This document shows positions 10,526 to 23,700 of a DNA stretch of 64,000 bases, one piece after another; positions within the stretch are counted from its first letter, which is position 1; each line of letters begins with the position of its first letter. Both the position numbers and the translations under genes were made by a program. The notes under the pieces were generated by a model, which was not told the DNA's origin, searched no databases, and was given only the letters and a program-made list of their open reading frames with translations. Source of the stretch: Cordia subcordata (lineage: Eukaryota > Streptophyta > Magnoliopsida > Boraginales > Cordiaceae); contig JAPTOF010000024.1 in assembly GCA_028554755.1 (NCBI GenBank), forward strand, positions 7,241,001 through 7,305,000. The letters are read 5' to 3'.

Positions 10526-11495
10526 GAAACCTATTTGTTATTAATCACTTCTAAATCACTATGTGAGCATGTCTATGTGTTTGTATGATGATTACATATA
10601 GTCGGTAATGCATTTAAACATGTCTATATGTGTGCTTACTTGCCTTAGTAGCAAATATAGCTTCAATAACATACATGTTGGTTTTCAATGCTTAATATGG
10701 TGCAATTTGAGCATATCTATGTTTAATAGTTGGGTATGTTGATGTATCCATGAATGCCATAGCTTTGAACGAGTATGCATGCGCTTAAATGCTAAATCCT
10801 ACAAATGTGGTGATTGATTGACGATGCTTAATTGAAGGCTGGCCATAGTTGAGCCTCTTTTGGCTTTAAACCCAGCCAACAGGTTTTTAGTTAGGATTAG
10901 TCGACCTTAGAGGCACTAGGTCTTGGCTTTAAACCCAACCAACGATTTAGGCACTAAGATATGTTCAATCTAGTTACCTAGGATGTTTATTGGCTATCCT
11001 TAAGACCTTAGGTCATAAGGACCATGCTATACTATAGGTAGTCAATGCCTAGGGATAGACCCGCAGGAAGTCCTAGCGATTATTTAGATGGCTGATTAGG
11101 ATCCTAGTTAAGAACAATCCCTTAATCACAAACCCTTACTTAATCCCATAGCAAGAACATATTAGATCACCCATAGTCAAGTAGCAATCTCCCTCATCCC
11201 CTTTCCATTTGTTATACCCCTTAATCGCTTGCATTCCCATTCCCTTCCATTTCTTTAGTTTAGCATTTAGTTTAGATTTTCCATTCCATTGAGCTCCGAG
11301 TTCCCTTTAATTCAAAATCCCCAAAAAACATTGTTTGTTTAGGCCCCTTTCAGGTAACTTCTTAGAACACACATCATAGAGTCTCATCACATTCTAGCCC
11401 CCCCTAGACACGACCCTATACTGGCACACAATACACTACACGTGACCTGTGTATTTGAGGGCTATTTTAGGCTTGTGTATCGGAGTAGCATATCA

Positions 11496-11525
11496 TGTTC
11501 TTGGTGTTGTTGCCTGGGAGACGCG
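11496..11525 (+). other. Primer-binding-site-like leader
   Basis: TTGGTGTTGTTGCCTGGGAG directly after the LTR resembles the TTGGCGCCGTTGCCGGGGA leader known from Athila/Tat elements, with several changes. The equivalent site at 54390-54420 (minus) reads TTTGGGGCTGTTGTCGAGGA. Confidence 0.6.
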
Positions 11526-11915
11526 GTTGGTTTGATTTCTTTGCTTGAGTGTTTTAGTTAGCTGCTTGTTTTTGCTTGGTATTCTTGGTGTTTTTTCTAG
11601 TTTGTTTTTGTAGCTTATTATCTTGTTTTCATTTAGTTATCTTGCCTTCGTGTTCATTCACTAGTTTAGCTTGCTGGTTGAGCTTCTTATTTAGAGTTGT
11701 TTTGCTTTTTGTTTTTGATAGACCTTTAGGAGATTGTGGCTTGTTTGTTGTAGTTTAGGATTTGTCTTGAAGTTTTAGGGGTTGAAGTGGCTGGAGAATA
11801 GAGTAGGCATTCTATGCTTGATAGGCATTCCCTTAGAAATCCCTTAGTTCCTCTAAATCTCAAACCCAAAAGAGTAACACATCATTTGAGGAATTTAAGT
11901 GATCTTCCGGGAGAG

Positions 11916-12940
11916 ATGACTGATCCCATTAATCCTCCTAGTCCTCCCATTTCCCTGTGAATCCCATTCCTCCACATGAGCGCCATAGGCATCCACAAGC
12001 CCAAGAACCCTTTAGGCAAGATCCTCTTAGGCCTAATCTCCTTGTAAAGGATGAACTCACGCTTAAGCAGTATTTTCTTCCCAATGCTTTTGAGCCAAAC
12101 TTGGCTATTCACCTTCTAGAGTTAGGGGGAGGGAACTTTGAGATTAAGCATAGCATATTAGCAATGCTTCCTTCCTTCTATAGGAGAATTAATAATTGTC
12201 CCTTGGCACATATCACAGATTTCGTAAAGATTTACTCAACTATGCACTTTCTTAATGTGTCTCATGAATTCGTTTACCTTAAGTTGTTCCCATTTTCATT
12301 AAAAGATAAAGCCAGAGCATGGTTTCATTCCTTACCTAGCGGTTCCATTAATCTTGGGATAAGCTCCAAACACATTTTTTTCGAAAGTTTTTCCCCATGG
12401 CTAAGATTGTCGATCTTAGGCCTTTCATCATGACCTTTTCTCAACATGATTTCGAGACCTTCCATAAGGCTTAGGAAAGGTTTAATGATCTTCTTAGTCA
12501 ATGCCTACACCACAATTATGGAACACACGACCTCCTTCAATACATCTTTAAAGGTTTGACCGAGTAACAAAGGATAATGATGAATGCCGCTTCCGGTGGC
12601 GAATTTTATAACTTGAGACCTAGTAAAGCATAAGAAAAGATGAAACTTTTAGCCAAGGATTCTTTCCAAAACATCGCCATGGATAGGTTTAGTAAAGGAG
12701 CCACTAGGAGAGATGTTCATGAGATAGGTACCTCGTCCGATCTGCCCGCTGAGGTTAGAGCTTTAATGCATAAGCTAGATCAATTCATTTCATTGAGTCT
12801 TTCTTCACAGGGCCATAGAGCCAATCCTTTAGGTTTCTTTTTCACACCATCAGTTGTAGACGTTTGTGTGTTATGTTCCGAGTCCATACATGAGACCATA
12901 GCTTGCCCTTTAGCTCCACAGTTTCCCGAGTTCATTTAGA
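11916..12940 (+). pseudogene. Athila-like gag, broken
   Basis: The frame opens MTDPINPPSPPIS and after a shift continues with NFEIKHSILAMLPSFYRR, LFPFSLKDKARAWFHSLPSG and later LMHKLDQFISLSLSS. This is the order of the plant Athila-type gag. The end CVLCSESIHETIACPLAPQF is a Cys/His cluster typical of this group. Stops lie at 11957, 12433 and 12556. The minus-strand copy at 52983-54234 aligns with it piece by piece. Confidence 0.85.
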
Positions 12941-13577
12941 AGCAAGTTTGTGCTGCACAAAGGTACTCGCTGGAGTACAATCCATACTCAAACACATACA
13001 ATTTGGGTTAGAGAGATAACCCTAAGTTCTCATAGTGTCAGGGTCAATTTGAGTTTTCCCATTCCTAGCCCTAGGCCCTATTCCAACAAAGACCTCATTC
13101 TGCTAATCCTCCAGGGTTTTATAATATTAATCAGGCTAGACTTCCTAGTGCCCACAGCATCAAGCACTACCTACACCACCCGTCCTAGCACTTCCCACAC
13201 AGTCTGTACCTATTCCCTAGTCTCATAGTGATGACAAGTTAAACCTTCTAATATAGATGTTTCAGAGATAGCAACAGTAGTTAGAGAGCTATTAGCTAGG
13301 GTAGATGCTCAGTTAGGATAGTTTGCCATTCAATTAAGCACTAGACAGCCCAGGAAAATTGCCTTTACAGCCAGAGGTGAACCCTAGAGTACAATGATGT
13401 TCCTCTTTTAACCCCATCTATTCCCCTTAAGCCCAAGCTAAGGCCATCACCACTCTTAGAAGTAGTAGAATAGTAGACAATAGGGTAGGAGTTAAGCGAT
13501 ATGCAGACTCTACACCCATAGGTGCCTCTGAGCCTAGTCACTACCCTGTTGAGAAAGAGTTTAGAAAGAGTCTTGTT

Positions 13578-14045
13578 GTGAGTGAGAAGCCTAGTAGAGA
13601 TCATGGAGAGAGTAGTTGCTGCCCATATAGGGCAGGTAAGCAACCAGTTATTGAGTCCCATGAGTCTAAAGATGTTTCCCCAAGAGTTCCATTCCCATCC
13701 GCTATAGAGAAGCCATCACCTAGTGAGGATACTAGGTTCTTTAAGGTTTTAGAGAATTTAAAAGATCTTAAGGTAAATCTTCTTTTGATAGATGCAGTCT
13801 TTTCCACTCCTTCCTACTCTAAGTCTTTCACGGACCTTTGCACTAGGAAGTGTAGCGCACCGAGCATGCCCAAAAAGGTGAAACTCACAGAGAAGGTGAG
13901 TAGTAGTTGCACATCAAGCCTTCCGTCCAAGCTTGGCGATCTGGGAGCCTTCACCATTCCTTGTTGCATTAAAGAGACCCAGATTGATCATGCTTTATTA
14001 GATTTAAGGTCTAGTGTGAACCTCATTCCTTACTCCACTTATTAG
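13578..14045 (+). pseudogene. Retropepsin region of the Athila-like element
   Basis: GDLGAFTIPCCI followed by HALLDLRSSVNLIPYS matches the Athila/Tat protease, in which the catalytic triplet is normally D-L-G (as in CDLGASVNLMP). The final Gly is replaced by Arg here, so activity is unlikely. The frame stops at 14045. Sequence to about 14790 continues in other frames as the protease-RT linker (for example LSLELKPLPEHLKYAFLG). Confidence 0.8.
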
Positions 14046-14879
14046 TAGCTAGGTATAGGTTATTTATCACTACTCATGTTACACTCTATCTAGCTGATAA
14101 ATCCGAGCATAGACCTAGAGGTGTAGTAGAAGAAATTATGGTTCAAGTTGGTGAGTTTTTGCGCCCCATAGACTTCATAGTTTTAGACATGGATGCTGGT
14201 CATAGCTCTAGGCATGTTACACTCGTTCTTCTAGGATGCCCCCTCCTTGCCACAGCAGACGCAATCATCCATTGCAAGTCGGGGTTGTTAGATATTAAGT
14301 TTTGGAATTTCAGGTCCACTATGAAAGTAGTAGAGACCGTGAATAGAGCTAGTGTAGATGGAAATGAAGATGAGAAAGAATGTTTAGGATTGATGTGATT
14401 GATTCATGTGTTGAGGACTTTGTTGAGAAGACTATGACCAATAGTGAGGAGTTGAGAAAGCCAGAGGAAATCTTAGCTAGCTTTGATTTAGAGGCCTTAG
14501 TACATAAATGTATAGCTTTCATTTCCATAGTTGAGGATGCTAGGCCAGAAAAGTCACTTGTGGTTATTCCTTTCATTCCTCTTTCTAGCAATGCCTATAA
14601 TGATATTGAGGTTGATTCCTCTTTGGTTGAGCCTACCCTATCTTTAGAGCTCAAACCCCTTCCCGAGCATTTGAAGTATGCATTCTTAGGACCTAATAAG
14701 ACCCTTCCCATCATCATAGCTTTGGATTTATCTAGTGAGCATGAGGAGCGTCTCTTAGGAGTCCTTAGACATCATAGGAAGGCTATAGGGTGAAATATTG
14801 AAGTTTTGAGACGTATAGATCCCTTGGTATGTATGCATAAGATACACCTTGAGAATGGAGCATTTCCTACGAGAGAGAT

Positions 14880-15505
14880 ACAGAGGGGATTGAACCACAC
14901 ATGAGTGAGATTGTTAAGAAAAAGATCATTAAGCTTTTAGATACAGATATTATCTATCTGATCTCTGATAGTGAGTGGATCAGTCCAGTATAGGTTGTTT
15001 CTACAAAGTCAAGGATCATGATTTTTTAGAATAAGAGAGGAGAGTTTATCCCTACACATATTCCCACAAGATGGAGAGTTTGTATTGACTATAGAAAGCT
15101 CAACTCAAGAACTAGAAAGGATCGTTTCCCCTTGCCCTTCCTAGACCAGATCTTGGATAGAGTAGTTGGGCATAGCTACTATTGTTTTCTAGATGGGTAT
15201 TCAGGGTACAATCAGATACCCATGTTCCTCGAGGACCAAGAGAAGAACACCTTTACTCGTTCTTATGGCACTTTTGCCTATAGAAGGATGCCTTCGATCT
15301 TTTTATTGCACCTGCAACATTTTAGAGGTGTATGATGGTCATTTTTAGCGATATGATTGAGAAGCACTTAAAGATATTCATGGATGATTTCTCAGTCGTT
15401 GAAGATAACTTTGATGAGTGCCTTAATCACCTCTCTTTAGTCTTAAACCGTTGTGTTGACAAGAACTTAGTGGTTAGTTAGGAGAAACTTCACTCCTTGG
15501 TGTAA
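14880..15505 (+). pseudogene. Gypsy reverse transcriptase, broken
   Basis: Conserved RT blocks appear in order: RVCIDYRKLNSRTRKDRFPL, then YYCFLDGYSGYNQIPM, FTRSYGTFAYRRMP, and after a frame change KIFMDDFSVVEDNFDECLNH, which contains the catalytic FMDD. Stops and indels separate the blocks, so no functional enzyme is encoded. Confidence 0.9.
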
Positions 15506-15517
15506 AGAGAGATAGTC

Positions 15518-16060
15518 TTGGGTCATGTAGTGTCTTCCAAGGGTACTCAAGTTGACCCTACAAAGGTAGAGCTCATTGAGAAGTTGCCCATTCCTAGGAG
15601 TGTTAGAGATGTGAGATTTTTTTTTTTAGGACATGCAGGGTTCTACCACAGGTTCATTAAGGATTTTAGCCATATAGCTCGACCATTGTCGAAGCTCTTA
15701 GCACAAGATGTCCCATTTGAGTTTGATGATGAGTGTGTTAGAGCATCCGATAGGCTTAAATCCTTATTGTCCTCTTCATTTATCATCCAGCTACCTGATT
15801 ATAGTCTCCCCTTTGAGATCATGTGTGATGCATCTGAGTATGCTATAGGAGTTGTTTTAGGCTAGAGAAAGAATAGGGTGCCCCATGTTGTTACTACATT
15901 ACGAAGACTTTGGATGAGGCTCAAAAGAATTACACGACCACAGAAAAAGAGCTTCTAATGGCAGTATTCTCCCTTCACAAGTTTAGTCATATATCTTAGG
16001 GTCCAAGGTCATAGTGTACACCGATCGTACGACTTTGAGGTATCTACTTTACTTTACTTT
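15518..16060 (+). pseudogene. RT connection and RNase H region, truncated
   Basis: MGHVVSSKGTQVDPTKVELI, FFLGHAGFYHRFIKDFSHIA and MCDASEYAIGVVLG mark the RT thumb and the start of RNase H. Further pieces resembling KTLDEAQKNYTTTEKELLM lie in other frames to about 15965. Recognisable homology ends near 16060 without integrase. Confidence 0.85.
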
Positions 16061-16233
16061 TCGTTATTGATTGAGTAATGTTTGACAAATTGCTTAAGTG
16101 AACTTGTGTGCTTTGTATGGTAAATTTTTTATTGCGAAAATTGTCAAATATTTTTATTCACCACCCTCTCTTAAGATATTTGCTCCTAGAATTATTAAGC
16201 TTTATTCTTCTCAAAAAGTGTGCAAAATCTTTC

Positions 16234-16258
16234 TTTTTTTTTTTGGGGGGGGGGGGGG
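16234..16258 (+). repeat. T11 followed by G14 homopolymer tract
   Basis: Eleven T are followed directly by fourteen G. A G run of this length is rare in A+T-rich plant spacer and is prone to sequencing-length errors. Confidence 0.95.
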
Positions 16259-16929
16259 AATAACTTCATCACTATATTTGATTCCTTTATCGTAAAAGGG
16301 CATGAACTTCCAGATTGTATCTTTATTGTGTGATTTTGCTATCTAGAGCCTTGTGGTGTACAAAGAGTTCAAAAAGAAAGTGTGGGTAACTTTGAGTAAA
16401 TGGTTACTCAAAGAAGCTTTGTAGTTGAAGCAAAGTTTGCTAAGCACTTGGTGTTGATCATTGTGGATTAATTCAACCCCTAAAATGATAGGCTTTAGAT
16501 AATGGATTAAACAAAGTTCAAACCACTGTAAAATCACTGTTTGCTATTCTCTTCCCCAGCACACTTTACTTTTAGTTAACTGCATTACTTGTTCGTTAAA
16601 TTGCCTGAAAGAGCATTATTGTTGAGTTATCAAATTGTTGTCCAAATTAGAAATAGAATAATTTCAAGTCAAAACAATTTCTATTGCATGTACAATATCC
16701 ACTTGATTATGTGTGACAATTTGGAGATAGATTAGTGAAACTAGTTTGATTACTAACCATCAGCTTTAACACTTTCAATTATGTCATGAGATTAAATTTC
16801 TTTTGTTTATAGTATTCTTTCAATATTCATTGAGGCTAACCGTGCATTTGCATGGGTCAACTCCACAAGTGGCGTGTGAGAACTTACATCGTGAACACGC
16901 AGGTACACAGTGCAAAGTGCACCTGCGAC

Positions 16930-17260
16930 TGAAATGTACTGAACAAACAGTTTATCAATACTGAACAAAAATAATCTATAAATTTTATTGAACAAATAAT
17001 TTATGAATACTAAACAAATAATCTTTTTTATTTTGAACAAACATATGCAATTGTTTTTATATATAAATGTTTGTTAATTTTACACTTATCAATAGATATT
17101 ATAATGATCTGTGAATTTTACTGAATAAACAACTTATGAATACTAAATAAATAATTTTTTTATTCTGAACAAACATCTATAACTATTTTCATATAAAGAT
17201 GTTTCTATGTATTTTACTAGATGAACAGCTTATGAATACCAAACAAAATAGTTTGATACA
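16930..17260. repeat. Imperfect A+T-rich tandem repeats
   Basis: Related strings of the type TGAACAAACAATTTATGAAT plus ACTAAACAAATAAT recur near 16935, 16985, 17125 and 17220, each followed by a T-rich stretch. The function is unknown. Confidence 0.6.
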
Positions 17261-17500
17261 CCATGTTCTATACTCCTGCAAGTACATGATATACCTTGCG
17301 GTTGCGTGTGCGGGAGTGGGTGTATATCATCGTTCTGACAATATTACTTATAATGCATTTCTATTTTTATTGATTATCAGTTCATCATCCAAACAATTAT
17401 GCCCATCTGATCATAACCATCATCCAGAGAAGAGAAAAAGATAAAAAGAGAACAAAAGGAAAAAAGAAAAAAGAAAACGTAGGTTTGGAGGCATCAACTA

Positions 17501-17772
17501 ATGGGATACAACATGCGACAGGAATCTGCTAAACAAATAAGCATTATGTATTCAACTATCCGGAAAAATTGGTATTCACTAATTAACTGGAAATCCTCAA
17601 TTACATCGGCCTGTTTGTATGGTGTATTTGGAGCAGTTTCACAAATGCTGTTGGGTATGCTCAAGAAAATACCTATAGTTCTCTCACCAGAACATAGAAT
17701 CCATTACCTAGCATTTTCGGATTTGGGCAGAGGTGGGTGTTGTATGCTAGAGAACATTACTCGGAATAATTC
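17501..17772 (-). other. Presumed 3' UTR and downstream region of the H+-pyrophosphatase gene
   Basis: This follows the TAA stop at 17775-17773. I see no AATAAA signal in it, so the poly(A) site is not located. The assignment rests on position only. Confidence 0.4.
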
Positions 17773-20700
17773 TTACAGAAAGACGGGAGCCATGACAAGA
17801 GTTATTGTAGCAAGCATTTTGATGAGCACATGAAGGGAAGGTCCAGCCGTGTCTTTGAAGGGGTCACCCACGCTGCACGTTTCCACCAAAATAAGTTAAT
17901 TAGCATTGTTGGTTGCAGGTAAACTTAAAGAACCAAGAAATGAAGAGAGAATTTGGATCATTTGCTAAAGCTAATTGAACTTGTGACGGTGCAAGAGTAT
18001 TTGCACTAGTAGTGAGAATTGATAGTAGTGGTGTAATCATTCCAACCAGAAAAACAGACACTTACGTGTCACCAGTAACTGCTGCTTTATGACAGTCACT
18101 CCCTTTGCCCCCAAGAGCGCCTGTCTCTATATACTTCTTCGCATTGTCCCAGGCACCGCCAGCAGTATTCAGGAAAAGAGCCATAAGAATTCCAGAAACC
18201 GTTGCAAACATCAACATCGCAGCCACAACTTTAGCACCAAGAAGAGGATGCACTGTATAATATCCCAGTACCCGGAATAGAAAACCTGCAAAACACTCAT
18301 ACAAGCAAACTTTAACAAAAGTATTCATGAAGATAAGGCACAGAGAACAAAAATGATACCTATAAAACATCATTGACAAAATCAAAAAGCACAATCAGAT
18401 GATGGCCTAATTGTATTATAAATACTATACTGAACATGCTGCTTGATGAACGGAGTCCAAATGATATTATTCATAAACTGATGATAACTAACAATTTTAT
18501 GCAAAAGATTAAAAATAAGCAGGCATTTCAGCAACAATTATTTAAAATTCCTACCATAAAGTGAACAGAATTCAAGAAAATTTTACAACGTTTTTGATCT
18601 GCCATTTCACTAGAATTCATCCTAAAATTTCATCAGAGAATAGCACATATCCTACAAACTAGATCAACTTAACAGAAATAATAAAGGCAAAAATAGTACA
18701 CATACATATAGGATATCCACTATCAATTCTGCTAAAGATGAATCCATCCTCACACCTCTGATTATTGGGACATTAGAAAGGACAACAATACTGGAACTTG
18801 TTCTAAGTATGATGCTTAAACATCCTGACACCTTAGTGGCAACATTTGCCAGGATTACAATGACATGATAATGGTACAGGAACTTGTTCCAAGTACAATG
18901 GTTAAATGAATTCAAATGACCTATTGGCTAGGGAAATCAAAATGACCTTTTTTGATTTTTCACATTGATTTCTTTGTGCTTTACGGCAACATTATAGTAA
19001 AGGTAGTTGTCCTAACCCGCCACCATCCCCCTCCCCCCTTCCCTTTCTTTTTTTTTTTCCACAGTGGAAGAAGATAGATACAAGGGGTGGTTGGGTGGGG
19101 GTGCGCGTGAACTGCTTGGAGTTGACGCAAAGAAGGTACCACTTTCAGAATCTCTGAGATTTTGCCTCAACTCTTTACAACTAAGCCAACCACTTTGGGT
19201 CAACACGCATATTACAGATGTCATTTCTTACACATGCAGTTCAGATCACCTAGTGATACCAATTTAATCAATTCTTCCCATTTTCTACTTACAGCAAGCA
19301 AACACAAATCAAAAAATAAAAGAACAGCTGTGAACACACCAACTACGATTGGAGATATGATAGCAAGAGCTCCAGGTTTTATCATCTCCCTCAATGATGC
19401 AGAGGCAACAATCGACACACATCGACCATAATCTGGTTTCTCCTTGTAGTCCTGCACATGTAAAAGAACATCCATGAACCTTCTTCAGGATTAATTATAT
19501 GATACAAGGGAACATTAGAAGAATAGAACACCAACCATGATCCCTGGCCTCTCAATGAACTGCCTTCTTACTTCATTGACTACCTCTTGAGCACTTCGTC
19601 CAACAGCCGAACAGGCCCAAGCACTAAACAAAAATATAAGCATAGAACCCAACAAGCCTCCAATAAAAACTTCCGGGATGGCAATGTCAACCTGTAGGTT
19701 GATTAGTAATCAGAATACATATATTGCATGAAGACAAGTACTCAGAATGTAAAAAGAATGTTAAGAAAGTAAAACATCCACCTTGAAATAAAAAAATTCT
19801 AATAAACAGAAAATGTAAAGGGACACAATACCGCATACCTGGTTGAAGGGCACATGAGCAAACGTAGCCACTTCATCCATATAAGCGCTGAATAGAAGAA
19901 AAGATGCAAGTGCTGCAGAGCCAATCGCAAACCCTTTCGTGGTAGCTTTTGTAGTATTTCCAACTGCATCAAGAACATCAGTGATCTCTCGAACACTTTC
20001 AGGCTGCAAGTTTCATGTCTTAAATGTCAAAAACTCAAACCTTTGCAAGTAATCACAGATTCAAAATTCATAAATTTACCTGCAGACTCATTTCAACAAT
20101 TCCTCCTGCATTATCAGCTATGGGACCAAACATGTCCATGGTGAGAACATAGGCTGCAGTACTTAACATGCCCATAGTTGCTACAGCTGTCCCAAACAGT
20201 CCACCAGTTGGATTTCCAGAGTCATCCACCAGACCGGAAGTGTGACCCAGCCAAAAAGCTGAAACAATGGATACACTTATGACAAGAACAGGAAGAGCTG
20301 TAGATTCCAGACCCAAACTGATTCCAGCAATTATGTTAGTGCCATGGCCTGTGGAGCTAGAAAAAGCCAACGCACGTACAGGTTCATGCTTATAGTCAGT
20401 GTAGTACTTCGTGATCCAGACAAAAACATAGGCTGTCATTATTCCAACCAAGCCGCATAAAGCAAAGTTCAACCATGCAGAAGGTGCTTGTTCTGTATAT
20501 AGCATCCAACGAGTAGACTGCAAAAGTAATCAGGCACAAAGATAAGAAACCCCATAAAGCATATCCACATGCAGGCGAGATTCTTCTGAGTGAGGGAGAA
20601 CATAGGGAGTAAAAATAGGTTCAGGAATTAGATTAACAATTACCAAACCAAACGTCAAAACTGCCAAAATTATTGTAACAGAATATCCTTTCTGAAGAAT

Positions 20701-23700
20701 GGTCATTGGATCTTCTGAGGCACCAATTACTCCGGGTTCACGTGTGCTTCGGATAGAAAGTATTCCAATTGATGATATCACCAGGTCAAATGAGTGAACG
20801 ACAAGAGGAAACAGGATAAATCCAGATGGATCTGTAACCAAGATGTAGCACATGATATCATATCTTATTCAGCAGAATAGCAGATCATTAACACCAGAGA
20901 AATATTATTCACAACCACAGCATAATACCACTTCTAGAGATCTAACCATCCACTAAGCGAAAACTTAAGTGTCGATCACTGGGCCTTACTCTTGGAAGGA
21001 AATTGTTCAGAATGAATTGATCAAACAAGAAACATTTCATTCAGTAAATCACATTCGAAAAAGCTAAATGGATGACACACAGAGAAGATACCGAGAAGAT
21101 CAGGGCTAAATATTTATCAACTAATGCTGTGTTTGTTTGGGTATTATTATAAGACACTTATCTTATTTGACAACTTATGTGAAAAAGATTGTTTATTATC
21201 AGCTTATTATAAAACACTTATAAGATACTTATTATAAGATGTCTTATTTGTAGTTATAAAAAATAAGTTGGATTTAGGGTACTTATATCTTATCTTATAT
21301 CTTATCAGTTAGAAAATAATTAAAAATAAAAATTTAAAAATATAAAAATTTAAAATTAAAGAAAATTAAAAACATTTAAAATAAAAATAAAAATTTTAAA
21401 TTTTAAAATAAAATATTAAAAATTAAAAAATTAAAGATTAAAAAATGAAAAATGTAAAAAATTAAATATTAAAAATTAAAAATTTTAAAACAAAAATAAA
21501 ATTTAATTAATATTTATATTTTATAATTTATTATTTACTTATAAAATTTAAATAGCATGAATTATCAAAGTAACTTCTAATAGTATTTCAACTTACAAAC
21601 CAAACAGTCTTATTGTATTAGACACTTATTTCTTATAAGACATTTATCAGATAATTTCAAATTTAAGATAAACTATTCCAAACAGGCTATAAGTAAGGTT
21701 GGATAAGTAATGTAGGTGCCACGAACAAAAATCTGGCAATACAAAACATTGATACATGTGTTATAACACTGCCTAGTTGTTTATTGGCACAACAAGATCA
21801 TGATAAAAGATTCTGACTTTGTACATCACACTGAAAAAAGGCCAATAGCCCATGTCCTGTAATCTGGATGCAACACAAAAAAACATGTGCAATTAAAATA
21901 CTTGATAAGTTAAGCACAAAACACAGGTCAAAGGTGAGAAAATTCTTTACTACGTTCTGCAATATTATCCAGTATGGGAAAGCAGTGCTAGGAAATTAAT
22001 ATTTCAAAAAGCCCAAAGACAAATAACGAGTTTGCACAGCCAACTAAGTAGTGGCTTCTTGTATGACCAAAACATAGTAATCCATAAATGACAACTTTCA
22101 ATGATGTATAATTATTCTGTTCAATGATGTATAATTAACAACAGTGATATTACTCAGTTCACATACATTGGGGTCAGTCTTGGATTGGCTTTTTTTAAGG
22201 AAAATGTACCTTTTTCCAGGAAAAAGTCCATTGTCTTCTGCAATAACTATTTGGCATTGCTATTAAAAAAGTTGGAAAAAGAAAAAAAAAGCTCAATTAT
22301 GGCTTTTTCAGAAACCAAAATTTTTAGCTTCTCAAAAAAGATACTTTTTTCATTGTTAAAAGAAAAACACTTTTGAGAAAAGGCAATTCAAACAAGCCCA
22401 TAAAAAGTAAAGCATGCTTTGCTTGTGAAAGAAACTACTTGAGAGGCTATTTGGATTGGCTTCTGTTTTCATGAAGAAAACATTTTTTTCCCTTAAAAAG
22501 CACATCTTTTTTGCAAAAGTATTTGATTTGTCGTTGAAAAATGCTCAAGTACAACTTTTTCTAGAAGTCAGAAATTTTAGCTTATCAAAAAAGTACTTTT
22601 GAAAAAAGTCAATCCAAAGGAGCCTAAATTAGTATTACTGATTCTCATGAATGCAAGGAAACTGAACAGACTAACTTTGGAGTTTTAGAAACGAAAAAGT
22701 AAAGCATATCAGAGCACCCAACACCACAACACAAGTTTGGAAATTGGCGCCAAAAACTTCATTACTCTCAATGGTAATCTAGTTCTTTTATCCAACTTTT
22801 GCCTCTGTTGCCACTCCCCCTCCCTCTCTCTAACATACACAGAAACACACTCCTTCCTTTACTCTACCCGTCACAAAACTATAAACTTGAAAAGCCAAAC
22901 ATGAATGCATGCTTAATGTGGAGGAACGGACAATCCTCACAAGAATTGATAAACTAATGCTTATGAACATGATCTATGTTAAAAACTCTCCAGGGAATTT
23001 GGAAGCTTCATCAGTAAAATAGGCAAAGTAATATGAGAGGAACAGATTATCACTTGTATGCACGTAAACACGAGATGAAATAAGGACATATGAAGTACAA
23101 TCTATTTTGCTTCAAGCTGGGGACAATGGTGACTGAACCTTTTTTTCAAATGTAAAACCAAACATCATTTCATTTAATAAAAATCCATTTCATATAAAAA
23201 TAACCAAACATAGTTCCGGTCTCACTAGAAGCTCTTTTAACCAAAAGTCCATTTCTAAAAGGCCTTCTAAAAAAATGGTGTTTTCAAACTTAAAGCCAAA
23301 CTAGCCTATGTGGTTGATGTTTCAGTGCGGCATAGTACACATGCAGGAATGAACATCTCGAGAGGCAAGGTCATAATACCCAATCAGATACAAACATATT
23401 GCTTATTGTGAATCACTTGCCTTCAATTTTGCAACGTTGAGCCATTGTTCCACCAAGTATCATTGCACTTATTATTTCCGCAGCAATACTTTCAAATAAG
23501 TCAGCACCTCGAGCAGCACAATCACCAACATTATCTCCGACCTTAATTGAAGTAATAAATCAATTTGGTCAGGAAAAAAACTAGAAAACAAACAAATGCA
23601 TAACACTGGAATTACAAAGAACTAGCCATGAAAATTTTCTCGGCCAGTTGATAACGCTTCACTAACATATAATACCTGGTTAAAACTGATAAAAACATGA

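Larger units (their letters stand above)
9583..11495 (+). repeat. 5' LTR of the Athila-like element (1.9 kb)
   Basis: The LTR starts TGATATGTCTTGG, where copia RT is interrupted, and ends GTAGCATATCA before the PBS-like leader. U3 contains the GGTCGACC block at 9895-10070 and then a TATA box near 10081. A run of AT dinucleotides lies at 10495-10520. It is related over its length to the LTRs at 38497-40145, 46295-48470 and 50012-50924. Confidence 0.88.
9583..16060 (+). mobile_element. Athila-like Ty3/gypsy element: 5' LTR, PBS, gag, protease, RT, RNase H; 3' part missing
   Basis: A 1.9-kb LTR is followed by a PBS-like leader and a gag-protease-RT-RNase H order. The gag and protease wording and the long leader match the plant non-chromovirus (Athila/Tat) group. 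Integrase, PPT and 3' LTR are absent. Homology fades near 16060. Stops and frameshifts are frequent, so the element is inactive. Confidence 0.85.
16061..17500. other. Intergenic spacer without a recognisable gene
   Basis: The spacer is A+T-rich. It contains a T11-G14 homopolymer junction (16234-16258) and a set of imperfect tandem repeats (16930-17260). Short open frames here have no recognisable similarity. Confidence 0.6.

Noticed and set aside
11576..11758. Phe/Leu-rich 60-codon open frame upstream of gag
   Set aside because: It lies in the untranslated leader of the Athila-like element, is T-rich and has no similarity.
18089..18280. Plus-strand open frame of 63 codons
   Set aside because: It lies antisense to exon 13 of the pyrophosphatase and has no recognisable similarity.
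20832..23420. Possibility that the pyrophosphatase is a pseudogene because exon 7 lacks a GT donor
   Set aside because: The GC donor with GCAAGT context restores the frame and conserved residues exactly, and GC-AG introns are an established minor class.
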